From contig JACVCQ010000081.1 in assembly GCA_016741945.1 (NCBI GenBank), positions 1-8,410 of the forward strand: a stretch of DNA of 8,410 nt, written 5' to 3'. The notes under the pieces are model-generated. The model did no database searches. It was not told the origin of the DNA and saw only the letters and a program-made list of their open reading frames with translations. A program made the translations under genes and the position numbers. The DNA comes from Chitinophagaceae bacterium. GTDB lineage: Bacteria > Bacteroidota > Bacteroidia > Chitinophagales > Chitinophagaceae. Below, in pieces: positions 1-6,250 of the stretch. Position 1 is the first letter of the stretch, and each line of letters starts with the position of its first letter.

Positions 1-1
1 T

Positions 2-832
2 CAGCATGGTGTTGCAACGGCTATGTTTTGTGCATTGAAGGGAATGGAATGTATTGTGTACATGGGTGAAAAAGATATTGAAAGACAAGCACCGAATGTT
101 GCGCGCATGAAGATGCTGGGAGCTACGGTGGTACCTGCTACCAGTGGTAGTAAAACTTTGAAAGATGCTACCAATGAAGCCATACGAGATTGGATCAATC
201 ATCCCAATGACACACATTATATTATTGGAAGTGTGGTAGGGCCACATCCTTATCCGGATATGGTAGCCAGGTTTCAAAGTGTGATTAGTGCTGAAACAAG
301 AAAACAACTGAAAGAAAAAAGAGGGAATGAGTTACCTACACATGTGATCGCTTGTGTAGGAGGAGGAAGTAATGCTGCCGGAGCTTTTTATCATTTTTTA
401 GATGAAACTGCTGTACAATTGGTGGCTGTAGAAGCGGCCGGACATGGGATTCAATCGGGTATGAGTGCTGCTACGACGCAATTGGGTAAGCCAGGCATCT
501 TACATGGAAGTAAGAGTTTGTTGATGCAAACGGAAGATGGACAAGTAGTAGAACCACATAGTATTTCTGCTGGCTTAGATTATCCAGGTATTGGCCCATT
601 GCACGCGAATTTATTTACCAGTGGACGAGGTGTATTTTTATCTGCAACTGATGAAGAAGCACTTCAGGCAGCTTTTCATGTGAGTAAAACAGAAGGTATT
701 ATTCCTGCTCTGGAAACAGCTCATGCTTTTGCTGTATTGGGGCAATTGAATTTAAAGCCCACTGATATAGTGGTCATTTGTTTGAGTGGAAGAGGCGACA
801 AAGATCTTTCAACATACATGCAACACCTATAA
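2..832 (+). CDS. trpB: Tryptophan synthase beta chain, 5' end outside window
   Basis: This is the PLP-dependent beta subunit of tryptophan synthase, which condenses indole with L-serine to make L-tryptophan in the cytoplasm, working as an alpha2-beta2 complex with TrpA. The frame is open from base 2 and the first visible residues are QHGVATA, which match the conserved stretch just after the catalytic glutamate of TrpB. The PLP lysine and that glutamate therefore lie upstream, outside the window. Visible hallmarks are the AKD-like MGEKDIERQ segment, GPHPYP, the PLP-phosphate loop GGGSNA (bases 359-376), QTEDGQ, SISAGLDYPG and the C-terminal LSGRGDKD. There are 276 visible residues; about 115 are missing compared with a protein of roughly 395. 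An internal ATG at base 23 is not the start, because the conserved sequence continues in front of it. trpA follows after 20 bases, the usual trpBA order. Confidence 0.97.
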   Translation, partial: QHGVATAMFCALKGMECIVYMGEKDIERQAPNVARMKMLGATVVPATSGSKTLKDATNEAIRDWINHPNDTHYIIGSVVGPHPYPDMVARFQSVISAETRKQLKEKRGNELPTHVIACVGGGSNAAGAFYHFLDETAVQLVAVEAAGHGIQSGMSAATTQLGKPGILHGSKSLLMQTEDGQVVEPHSISAGLDYPGIGPLHANLFTSGRGVFLSATDEEALQAAFHVSKTEGIIPALETAHAFAVLGQLNLKPTDIVVICLSGRGDKDLSTYMQHL

Positions 833-852
833 CCATAGATGCATATAAAATT

Positions 853-1620
853 ATGAGCAGAATAGAGACATTATTTAGTCGAAAAAAGGAAAGGGTGTTG
901 AATGTATACTGTACAGCCGGCTATCCTAAACTGAATAGTACCCTTGAAGTGATACAAGCACTAGAAGCTTCTGGTGCCGATTTGATTGAATTAGGTATGC
1001 CATACAGTGATCCATTGGCAGATGGACCTGTAATACAAGCAAGCAGTACCAAGGCTTTACAAAATGGGATGAGTATAGCAGTATTATTTGAGCAGTTGAA
1101 AAGTCTGCGTACTAAAACGCAAATCCCACTCATCTTAATGGGTTATATGAATCCTGTGATTCAGTATGGGTTCCAGCAATTTTGTGAAGATGCAGCCGAG
1201 GTGGGTGTGGATGGATTAATATTGCCGGATTTACCCGAATATGAATACGAGACGATATATGGTGGGATCATTAAAAGAGTTGGGCTTGATTTTATTTTTC
1301 TGATTACTCCGGAAACATCCATAGAAAGGATCAAAAAATTAGACAGTTTAAGTAATGGATTTCTATATGCGGTGAGTTCATCTGCTACAACAGGTAATGA
1401 TAAAGACTTTGATCAAGTGACTAAGTATTTACAGCGGTTAAAAGATATGCAGCTAAAGAATCCGATATTAGTTGGTTTCGGTATTAAAGACAAAACAACT
1501 TTTGATACTGCATGTCGATATGCCAATGGTGCCATCATTGGATCGGCCTATATCAAAGCATTGGAGCAGCCGGGAAATATTCAGTCATTAACACAGCAAT
1601 TTTTGAATCAAGTATTATGA
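853..1620 (+). CDS. trpA: Tryptophan synthase alpha chain
   Basis: This is the alpha subunit of tryptophan synthase, a TIM barrel that cleaves indole-3-glycerol phosphate to glyceraldehyde-3-phosphate and indole, which is channelled to TrpB. The 255 residues are a normal length. The catalytic pair is present: Glu46 in LIELGMPYSD and Asp57 in PLADGP. The signature runs from IELGMPYSDPLADGP into VIQASS. The loop that is GVTG in E. coli reads ATTG here, and the C-terminal phosphate-binding region is GFGIKD then GAIIGSAYIK. The ATG at 853 was chosen because MSRIETLF lines up with the usual TrpA N-terminus. The in-frame ATG at 778 would add 25 unrelated residues lying mostly inside trpB. No clear Shine-Dalgarno sequence precedes the start. 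The stop overlaps the hisH start as ATGA, which suggests translational coupling. Confidence 0.97.
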   Translation: MSRIETLFSRKKERVLNVYCTAGYPKLNSTLEVIQALEASGADLIELGMPYSDPLADGPVIQASSTKALQNGMSIAVLFEQLKSLRTKTQIPLILMGYMNPVIQYGFQQFCEDAAEVGVDGLILPDLPEYEYETIYGGIIKRVGLDFIFLITPETSIERIKKLDSLSNGFLYAVSSSATTGNDKDFDQVTKYLQRLKDMQLKNPILVGFGIKDKTTFDTACRYANGAIIGSAYIKALEQPGNIQSLTQQFLNQVL

Positions 1621-2210
1621 ATGTAGTGATCGTTAAATACAATGCCGGAAATATTCAGTCGGTTCAATATGCACTGGAAAGGATCGGGGCCTCTGCATTG
1701 GTTACCGATGATCATGAATTGATCCGCTCGGCTGATAAGGTGATTTTTCCCGGTGTTGGGGAAGCTAGTACAGCGATGAATTATCTCCAGTCGAAATCGT
1801 TGGATGTGCTGATTAAAGAACTGCAACAACCTGTATTGGGAATCTGCTTGGGTATGCAACTCATGTGTAAATATTCGGAAGAAAATGATACAGACTGTAT
1901 GGGCATTTTTGATGAGCAGGTCAAATTGTTTCAACCGGAGAAATCAGCCGGATTGAAAGTGCCGCAAATAGGTTGGAATACGATCAGTGATTTATCAACC
2001 CATCTTTTCAAAGCTATACCCGAAAACAGCTTCTGTTATTTTGTTCATGGCTATTATGCTTCAAAAGGTGAGCATACCATTGCAACAACAGATTATGTTC
2101 AACCCTATAGTGCTGCTTTACATCGGGATAACTTTTATGGAGTACAGTTTCATCCGGAAAAGAGTGCAGTTGTAGGGGAACAAATCCTGAAGAATTTTTT
2201 AACCTTATAA
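1617..2210 (+). CDS. hisH: Imidazole glycerol phosphate synthase, glutamine amidotransferase subunit
   Basis: HisH is the class I (triad) glutaminase that releases ammonia from glutamine and passes it through the HisF barrel, where PRFAR is converted to imidazole glycerol phosphate and AICAR. The 197 residues are typical. The N-terminal KYNAGN motif is followed by FPGVGE (residues 44-49) and by the nucleophile elbow GICLGMQ with Cys77. The His179 and Glu181 of the triad are in GVQFHPEKS. The start at 1617 gives the canonical N-terminus and overlaps the trpA stop by four bases. A longer in-frame start at 1512 would add 35 residues encoded inside trpA and is rejected. The partner hisF is two genes downstream. 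The direct junction to trpA is less usual than a junction to hisB or other his genes. Confidence 0.96.
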   Translation: MNVVIVKYNAGNIQSVQYALERIGASALVTDDHELIRSADKVIFPGVGEASTAMNYLQSKSLDVLIKELQQPVLGICLGMQLMCKYSEENDTDCMGIFDEQVKLFQPEKSAGLKVPQIGWNTISDLSTHLFKAIPENSFCYFVHGYYASKGEHTIATTDYVQPYSAALHRDNFYGVQFHPEKSAVVGEQILKNFLTL

Positions 2211-2218
2211 ATGGAGAC

Positions 2219-2944
2219 ATGCAAATTATACCGGCTATTGATATTATTGAAGGGAAATGCGTAAGACTTACACAAGGCGATTATGCACAGAAGACCATCT
2301 ACAATGAAAACCCATTAGAAGTGGCTTTGCAATTTCAGGATGCGGGGTTAGAACGACTACACTTGGTAGATCTCGATGGTGCCAAAGCAGGTTCAGTGAA
2401 AAACTGGAAAGTATTGGAAGAGTTGACGTCTAAAACCAAAATGGTTATTGATTTTGGTGGTGGTATTAAAAAAGAAGAAGATCTACAGATTGTTTTTGAT
2501 TCAGGAGCAGCTTATGCAACGATTGGTAGTTTAGCAGTGAAAGAAGCGTCGAAGTTTATTTCATGGTTGCAAGTGTATGGAGCATCCAAATTTTTATTGG
2601 GTGCTGATGTCAAAGATGAAAAGATTGCAGTTGGCGGATGGCTGGAGACAACTGATATCAATATCTTAGATTTTATTGAAGAATATACAGCGGCTGGAAT
2701 TTCACAACTGTTCTGTACAGATGTGAGCAAAGATGGTAAATTGGAAGGACCTTCCATTGCATTGTATGAAAAGATCATTACTCAATTTCCTGATCTTCAT
2801 TTTATTGCCAGTGGAGGTGTCAGTAGTCTTGCAGACTTAGTACAATTAAAAGAAATAGGATGTAAAGGAGCGATTGTAGGGAAAGCTATCTATGAAAATA
2901 GAATCAGTCTGGAAGAGCTCAGTCTTATGAATCAATCATCATAA
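2219..2944 (+). CDS. hisA: ProFAR isomerase (phosphoribosylformimino-AICAR ribotide isomerase)
   Basis: HisA carries out the Amadori rearrangement of ProFAR to PRFAR, the fourth step of histidine synthesis, in the cytoplasm. It is a 241-residue TIM barrel with the internal half-barrel duplication shared with HisF. Visible features are IPAIDI with catalytic Asp8, the first-half phosphate site FGGGI (79-83), LGAD with the second catalytic Asp130, CTDVSKDG (166-173), and the second phosphate site ASGGV (197-201). The ATG at 2219 gives the standard MQIIPAIDI start. A nearer ATG at 2211, directly after the hisH stop, is in another frame. The gap to hisH is 8 bases. The GGAG in front of the start sits only two bases away, too close for a standard ribosome binding site. 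A dual HisA/TrpF (PriA-like) role cannot be judged, since the upstream trp genes are not visible. Confidence 0.96.
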   Translation: MQIIPAIDIIEGKCVRLTQGDYAQKTIYNENPLEVALQFQDAGLERLHLVDLDGAKAGSVKNWKVLEELTSKTKMVIDFGGGIKKEEDLQIVFDSGAAYATIGSLAVKEASKFISWLQVYGASKFLLGADVKDEKIAVGGWLETTDINILDFIEEYTAAGISQLFCTDVSKDGKLEGPSIALYEKIITQFPDLHFIASGGVSSLADLVQLKEIGCKGAIVGKAIYENRISLEELSLMNQSS

Positions 2945-2955
2945 CAAAAGATTGT

Positions 2956-3714
2956 ATGCTGACAAAAAGAATCATACCCTGTTTAGATATCAAAGATGGC
3001 AGAACCGTTAAAGGGGTCAATTTTGAAAATATAAGAGATGCAGGTGATCCTGTTGAATTAGGAGCATTGTATGCTGCCTCAGGTGCTGATGAATTGGTAT
3101 TCTTGGATATTACTGCTACGAATGAAAAAAGAAAAACACTCAGTGAGTTGGTCAATAAAATATCCCACAAAATAAATATTCCTTTTACGGTAGGTGGTGG
3201 AATCAGTAGTGTGGATGATGTGCGAGCGTTATTACAACATGGCGCAGATAAAATATCTGTGAATACAGCCGCTTACAAAAGACCAGAATTGATCGCTGAA
3301 TTGTCTAAAGAATTTGGTTCACAATGTGTGGTTTTGGCTATTGATACTCGCCAGGAAGAAGACGGCAACTGGTATGTGTACTTGAATGGGGGACGTGTAA
3401 AAACCGAGACGCTTTGTTTGGATTGGGCAAAACAGGGGGTGGCATTGGGTGCGGGAGAAATTTTATTGACCTCTATGAATCACGATGGAACCAAACAGGG
3501 TTTTGCAGTAGATATCACTGCTCAATTGGCAGAAGCATTACCTGTGCCAGTGATTGCTTCCGGAGGTGGTGGTACCATGGAGCATTTTACTTCTATTTTT
3601 AAAGAAGGGAAAGCTGATGCAGCACTTGCTGCTAGTATCTTTCATTTCAAAGAAATAGGGATACCGGAATTGAAGCAGTATCTTGCAGAAAATGGAGTGG
3701 TGGTTAGAAAGTAA
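2956..3714 (+). CDS. hisF: Imidazole glycerol phosphate synthase, cyclase subunit
   Basis: HisF is the synthase/cyclase barrel that uses ammonia from HisH to convert PRFAR to imidazole glycerol phosphate (for histidine) and AICAR (recycled to purines). The 252 residues match the family. Conserved features are RIIPCLDIKDGRTVKG with catalytic Asp11, VGGGI (79-83) binding one phosphate, AIDTR with the second catalytic Asp130, TSMNHDGTKQG (172-182), and the second phosphate loop ASGGGG (201-206). The start at 2956 gives the canonical MLTKRIIPCLD terminus, 11 bases after the hisA stop. No Shine-Dalgarno sequence is evident. hisF is the last gene of the compact block, and its usual neighbour hisIE is displaced by a 321-base repeat-bearing gap. 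Confidence 0.97.
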   Translation: MLTKRIIPCLDIKDGRTVKGVNFENIRDAGDPVELGALYAASGADELVFLDITATNEKRKTLSELVNKISHKINIPFTVGGGISSVDDVRALLQHGADKISVNTAAYKRPELIAELSKEFGSQCVVLAIDTRQEEDGNWYVYLNGGRVKTETLCLDWAKQGVALGAGEILLTSMNHDGTKQGFAVDITAQLAEALPVPVIASGGGGTMEHFTSIFKEGKADAALAASIFHFKEIGIPELKQYLAENGVVVRK

Positions 3715-3722
3715 TAAATAAT

Positions 3723-3750
3723 GAATATTGAATTACGAATGATGAATCAG
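3723..3750 (+). repeat. Four-unit heptamer array, consensus GAATNNN
   Basis: GAAT recurs exactly every seven bases at 3723, 3730, 3737 and 3744, each followed by three variable bases (ATT, TAC, GAT, CAG). The seven-base period is not a multiple of three, so this is not a coding pattern. The array starts nine bases after the hisF stop. A shorter related run starts at 3991 (GAATATT then GAAGTAT). Confidence 0.8.
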
Positions 3751-3774
3751 CGCTGTTCGGAGTGAGTTGGCTTT

Positions 3775-3809
3775 GAGCTATGAGCCACGAGCTGTGAGCT
3801 TTGAGTGCT
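3775..3809 (+). repeat. Heptamer array GAGCNNN, left arm of inverted pair
   Basis: Four GAGCNNN units start at 3775, 3782, 3789 and 3796, and a degenerate fifth (GAGTGCT) starts at 3803; the preceding seven bases (TGGCTTT) look like a further decayed unit. The variable triplets are TAT, CAC, TGT and TTT. The arm is the imperfect reverse complement of 3939-3973. The unit starting at 3796 pairs perfectly with 3946-3952, and the unit starting at 3789 pairs fully with 3953-3959 if G-U pairs are allowed. Confidence 0.85.
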
Positions 3810-3938
3810 TAATTGTAGGCTTTCTGCTATTTATTTTATAAATGACAGGGCTTACAAATTAATATTAGTCATACATTGGTTAAAAGAAATGCTTTACATG
3901 TCTAAACGAGCTATTTGATCCTTCAAATTCAACTTACA

Positions 3939-3973
3939 AAGGCTCAAAGCTCATGGCTCGCAGCTCGTAGCTG
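3939..3973 (-). repeat. Heptamer array GAGCNNN (read on minus strand), right arm of inverted pair
   Basis: On the plus strand the units read NNNGCTC, with GCTC at 3942, 3949, 3956 and 3963 and a variant GCTG at 3970, exactly seven bases apart. Read as RNA with the left arm (3775-3809), this gives an imperfect stem of about 32 pairs, broken by a few mismatches, closing a loop of about 130 bases. It may act as a terminator, attenuator or RNA stability element between hisF and hisIE, or be a remnant of a non-autonomous repeat element. The role is not shown by the sequence. Confidence 0.85.
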
Positions 3974-4035
3974 TTTTAACGAACAACAGTGAATATTGAA
4001 GTATAAGAATAAAGGGAGTATAAAATAATTGAATT

Positions 4036-4632
4036 ATGAAAGTTGATTTTTCAAAATATGCGGATGGGTTGGTGCCTGCCATCGTACAGGATATTGAAAC
4101 CCATAAGGTACTGATGCTGGGTTTTATGAACCAAGAGGCATTGACCAAGACTGAAGAAACCGGAAAAGTTACCTTTTTCAGTCGCAGTAAGAATAGATTA
4201 TGGACCAAAGGTGAAGAAAGTGGGAATTTTCTGGAATTGAAAAGTATGGCAGTGGATTGTGACCAGGATACTTTGCTGATTCAGGTTCATCCCGTAGGAC
4301 CTGTTTGTCATACAGGAGCAGATACATGCTGGAGCGAAAGAAATCATAGCGAAGACTTTCTCTTATACCTGGAAGATATTATTCGTTTGCGTAAACAAGC
4401 TTCCCCTGATGAGTCTTATGTTGCCAAACTTTTTTCAAAAGGCATCAATAAAGTAGCTCAAAAAGTTGGAGAGGAGGCGGTAGAATTGGTCATTGAGGCT
4501 AAAGACAACAACGAAGAACTATTCTTGAATGAAGCAGCGGATCTCTTATTCCATTATTTACTTTTGCTTAACGTGAAAGGGTATAAATTACAGTCAGTGA
4601 TTGATATATTGAAAAAAAGACATTCAAAATAA
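4036..4632 (+). CDS. hisIE: Bifunctional phosphoribosyl-AMP cyclohydrolase / phosphoribosyl-ATP pyrophosphatase
   Basis: This fused enzyme performs steps two and three of histidine synthesis: the C-terminal HisE domain hydrolyses PR-ATP to PR-AMP and pyrophosphate, and the N-terminal HisI domain opens the adenine ring of PR-AMP. It has 198 residues, normal for the fusion. HisI spans about residues 1-106, with FFSRSKNRLWTKGE (47-60), the metal-binding run Asp74-Cys75-Asp76-x-Asp78, and Cys91 and Cys98 in PVCHTGADTCW as zinc ligands. HisE spans about 108-198 and shows the MazG-like EExxE...ExxD pattern (Glu146, Glu147, Glu150, Glu166, Asp169). The product feeds HisA. Unlike the other his genes here it lies beyond a 321-base repeat-bearing gap, so it may rely on read-through or on a promoter I could not identify. 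The TlpA-like gene follows after one base. Confidence 0.97.
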   Translation: MKVDFSKYADGLVPAIVQDIETHKVLMLGFMNQEALTKTEETGKVTFFSRSKNRLWTKGEESGNFLELKSMAVDCDQDTLLIQVHPVGPVCHTGADTCWSERNHSEDFLLYLEDIIRLRKQASPDESYVAKLFSKGINKVAQKVGEEAVELVIEAKDNNEELFLNEAADLLFHYLLLLNVKGYKLQSVIDILKKRHSK

Positions 4633-4633
4633 T

Positions 4634-5719
4634 ATGAAAAAATTACTTTTTTTATTATGTATGCCAATAAGCGTTCTTGCGCAGATTGGGGTTGATAGTT
4701 ATGAAATCAAAGGGATACTCAAGGGGCTGGCAGACAATACAACTGTATTTTTAATCAACGGTGTTACAGGGCAAACCATTGCAACAGCTACAGCAACAAG
4801 TGGTCAATTTTCATTGAAAGGAAAATTGCCCCATCCTGAATTAGTACAGATCGGTTTCAATGGACGCAATGAAAAGCTCGATATCTTTATTGGTAATGAG
4901 GTTGTGAGTCTGGACGGAGAAATAAGTAACCTAGAAGCTGCTGTAATCAGTGGTTCTGCTGTTCAGAAAGATTATGAACGTTTCAGGGTAAAATTCAATC
5001 CCTTAAAAGATAAATTGAATGCATTGGCGAATACCATTAATCAACAGAGTTCTTCTACTCCCAAACGTGATTCTTTGATTAATGTATTTAATCAGAACAA
5101 AGCAATATTACTGGCTACTGCAGCAGAGTTTATTAAAAATAATGCAGCATCTCCAGTAAGTCCATTTGTTTTGTTTGCAGTTGGACCATTGTATGAAGAT
5201 CTTAATGAGTTGGAAGCACGATACAATGAATTACAACCCATTGTTCAAAAAGGGTTTTATGCAGATATAATCGCTCAAACTTTGAGCAAATCCAAAATAG
5301 GTCGTATAGGTTCACAAGCATTAGATTTCACCCAAAAAGATGTCAATGGTAAGCCGGTTTCTTTGTCTTCTTTTAAAGGTAAATATGTGTTGGTAGATTT
5401 TTGGGCAAGTTGGTGCAGACCTTGTCGTGAGGAAAACCCCAATGTAGTACTTGCTTATAATACTTTTAAAGATAAAAATTTTACAGTGCTCGGTGTTTCT
5501 TTGGACCAAGATAAAAATAATTGGTTACAAGCCATTAGGGTAGATAAGTTAGATTGGACACATGTGAGTGACCTAAAATATTGGGACAATGAAGTGGCTA
5601 AGATGTACAATATTCAAGGCATTCCTGCAAACATGTTAATTGACCCCTCCGGAAAAATTATAGCCCGAGATCTTAGAGCACAGGCTTTGCAGGAGAAGCT
5701 AAGGGAGCTGTTGAAGTGA
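4634..5719 (+). CDS. Secreted DUF4369 / TlpA-like thiol-disulfide oxidoreductase
   Basis: This 361-residue protein has a Sec signal peptide (KK, then a hydrophobic run, likely cut after VLA at residue 16), so it should act in the periplasm. Residues from about 22 to 110 resemble the beta-rich DUF4369 domain that Bacteroidota place before thioredoxin domains (YEIKG..., TTVFLI..., SGQFSLKG). A helical linker follows to about 225. The C-terminal domain, about 226-361, is of the AhpC/TSA-TlpA type: GKPVSLSSFKGKYVLVDFWASW, the redox pair CRPC (Cys261, Cys264), and the cis-proline loop GIPA (Pro331). Such proteins usually reduce disulfides in cytochrome maturation or exported proteins; the substrate here is unknown. 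Cys9 sits within the hydrophobic core without a good lipobox, so a lipoprotein is less likely. It starts one base after hisIE and so probably shares its transcript, with no evident link to histidine synthesis. Confidence 0.9.
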   Translation: MKKLLFLLCMPISVLAQIGVDSYEIKGILKGLADNTTVFLINGVTGQTIATATATSGQFSLKGKLPHPELVQIGFNGRNEKLDIFIGNEVVSLDGEISNLEAAVISGSAVQKDYERFRVKFNPLKDKLNALANTINQQSSSTPKRDSLINVFNQNKAILLATAAEFIKNNAASPVSPFVLFAVGPLYEDLNELEARYNELQPIVQKGFYADIIAQTLSKSKIGRIGSQALDFTQKDVNGKPVSLSSFKGKYVLVDFWASWCRPCREENPNVVLAYNTFKDKNFTVLGVSLDQDKNNWLQAIRVDKLDWTHVSDLKYWDNEVAKMYNIQGIPANMLIDPSGKIIARDLRAQALQEKLRELLK

Positions 5720-5722
5720 GCG

Positions 5723-5804
5723 GCTTATAGCTTATGATTCATGGCGTATAGTAATATATAGTTATGAAAGTTTCGCTATTGGCTATAAACTATAAGCTAA
5801 GCCC
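5723..5804. terminator. Heptamer-based inverted repeat between convergent genes, likely bidirectional terminator
   Basis: The left arm has seven-base units starting at 5723 (GCTTATA), 5730 (GCTTATG), 5737 and 5744. The right arm, read on the minus strand, has GCTTATA at 5791-5797, GTTTATA at 5784-5790, GCCAATA at 5777-5783 and a degenerate unit at 5770-5776. The outer units 5723-5729 and 5791-5797 are perfect reverse complements; the inner ones pair imperfectly around a short AT-rich centre. It starts just after the TlpA-like stop and includes the last codons and TAG stop of the minus-strand gene. The position suits transcription termination in both directions, but there is no classic U-tract, so this role is inferred. 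Confidence 0.6.
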
Positions 5805-6149
5805 AAAAATCTCCTCATAATTCCCCGCATCAAATCCAACTGCTACCACTTTTCCTTTTTTTACGATGATCGGTCTTTTGATAATGCTGGTATATTGTTG
5901 CATCACGGGTATGGCTTTTGCTGCTGTTGTTATTGACTGTTGTAAGGAACTAGGAAGCTCCTTATAGGTAGTCGATCTTTTGTTGAAGATGATATCCCAG
6001 CTTATTTGTTCGCACCATGATTGTAATGTGGTAGCATCAATACCGGCAACTTTATAATCATGAAATTGATAATCGATATTATTTTCTTTCAGCCAATTGA
6101 TGGCTTTTTTCACGGTATCGTAATTGGGGATGCAAAAAATTGTGTACAT
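5790..6149 (-). CDS. ArsC/Spx/YffB-family thioredoxin-fold protein lacking the usual active-site Cys
   Basis: This 119-residue protein resembles the YffB/Spx branch of the ArsC family. It matches at the N-terminus (IPNYDTVKKAINWL, where the family has N-C-D-T-x-K-K-A), at IDYQFHDYK, at NKRSTTYKEL (about 56-65), and at IIKRPIIV (89-96), which holds the family Arg-Pro pair. Length and domain layout are normal, so it looks complete. The family cysteine is Tyr10 here (codon TAC against the usual TGC or TGT). The only other cysteines are Cys6, four residues earlier, and Cys46. A standard glutathione- or thioredoxin-linked reductase mechanism is therefore doubtful; it may be non-redox or use Cys6. 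Family function is poorly defined, and an arsenate reductase label would be unsafe. The last four codons (Gly-Leu-Ser-Leu) and TAG lie inside the heptamer inverted repeat. It faces the TlpA-like gene and diverges from the receptor gene. Confidence 0.85.
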   Translation of the reverse strand: MYTIFCIPNYDTVKKAINWLKENNIDYQFHDYKVAGIDATTLQSWCEQISWDIIFNKRSTTYKELPSSLQQSITTAAKAIPVMQQYTSIIKRPIIVKKGKVVAVGFDAGNYEEIFGLSL

Positions 6150-6250
6150 AGTTTTACGGTTGTTAAAGCCCCATCAAATACCTTATATGCCGATTTGTGG
6201 GGAGATAGGTCCAATTGTATAGAATTTCGCCAATAATAACCCATTAATCT

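Larger units (their letters stand above)
3715..4035. other. 321-base intergenic gap interrupting the his operon, rich in heptamer repeats
   Basis: This stretch separates hisF from hisIE in an otherwise gapless operon. It holds a GAATNNN heptamer array (3723-3750), two oppositely oriented GAGCNNN arrays (3775-3809 and 3939-3973), about 130 AT-rich bases between those arrays, and an AT-rich leader before hisIE. An 11-base exact direct repeat, TGAATATTGAA, lies at 3722-3732 and 3990-4000, outside the inverted arrays. No convincing protein-coding frame, tRNA or TAnnTTTG-type Bacteroidota promoter was found. A purine-rich AAAGGGAG at 4011-4018 lies 17 bases before the hisIE ATG, too far to be a standard ribosome binding site. 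Confidence 0.8.

Noticed and set aside
778..852. An upstream in-frame ATG that would extend trpA by 25 residues
   Set aside because: The added residues overlap the trpB end, show no TrpA similarity, and the ATG at 853 gives the usual TrpA N-terminus.
833..852. A trp leader, T-box or other riboswitch within the operon
   Set aside because: The gaps inside the block 2-3714 are 20 bases or less and cannot hold one; any leader would lie upstream of the window.
1512..1616. An upstream in-frame ATG that would extend hisH by 35 residues
   Set aside because: The extension is encoded inside trpA in another frame and precedes the canonical MNVVIVKYNAGN start.
2211..2213. ATG directly after the hisH stop as a hisA start
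   Set aside because: It is out of frame with hisA; the ATG at 2219 gives the conserved MQIIPAIDI.
3715..4035. A CRISPR array in the hisF-hisIE gap
   Set aside because: The units are seven bases with four fixed positions, in mirrored blocks, with no repeat-spacer structure of CRISPR size and no cas genes in view.
3951..4208. A minus-strand open frame of 85 codons across the repeat and the hisIE start
   Set aside because: It lies mostly antisense to the conserved HisI domain and resembles no family; treated as a shadow frame.
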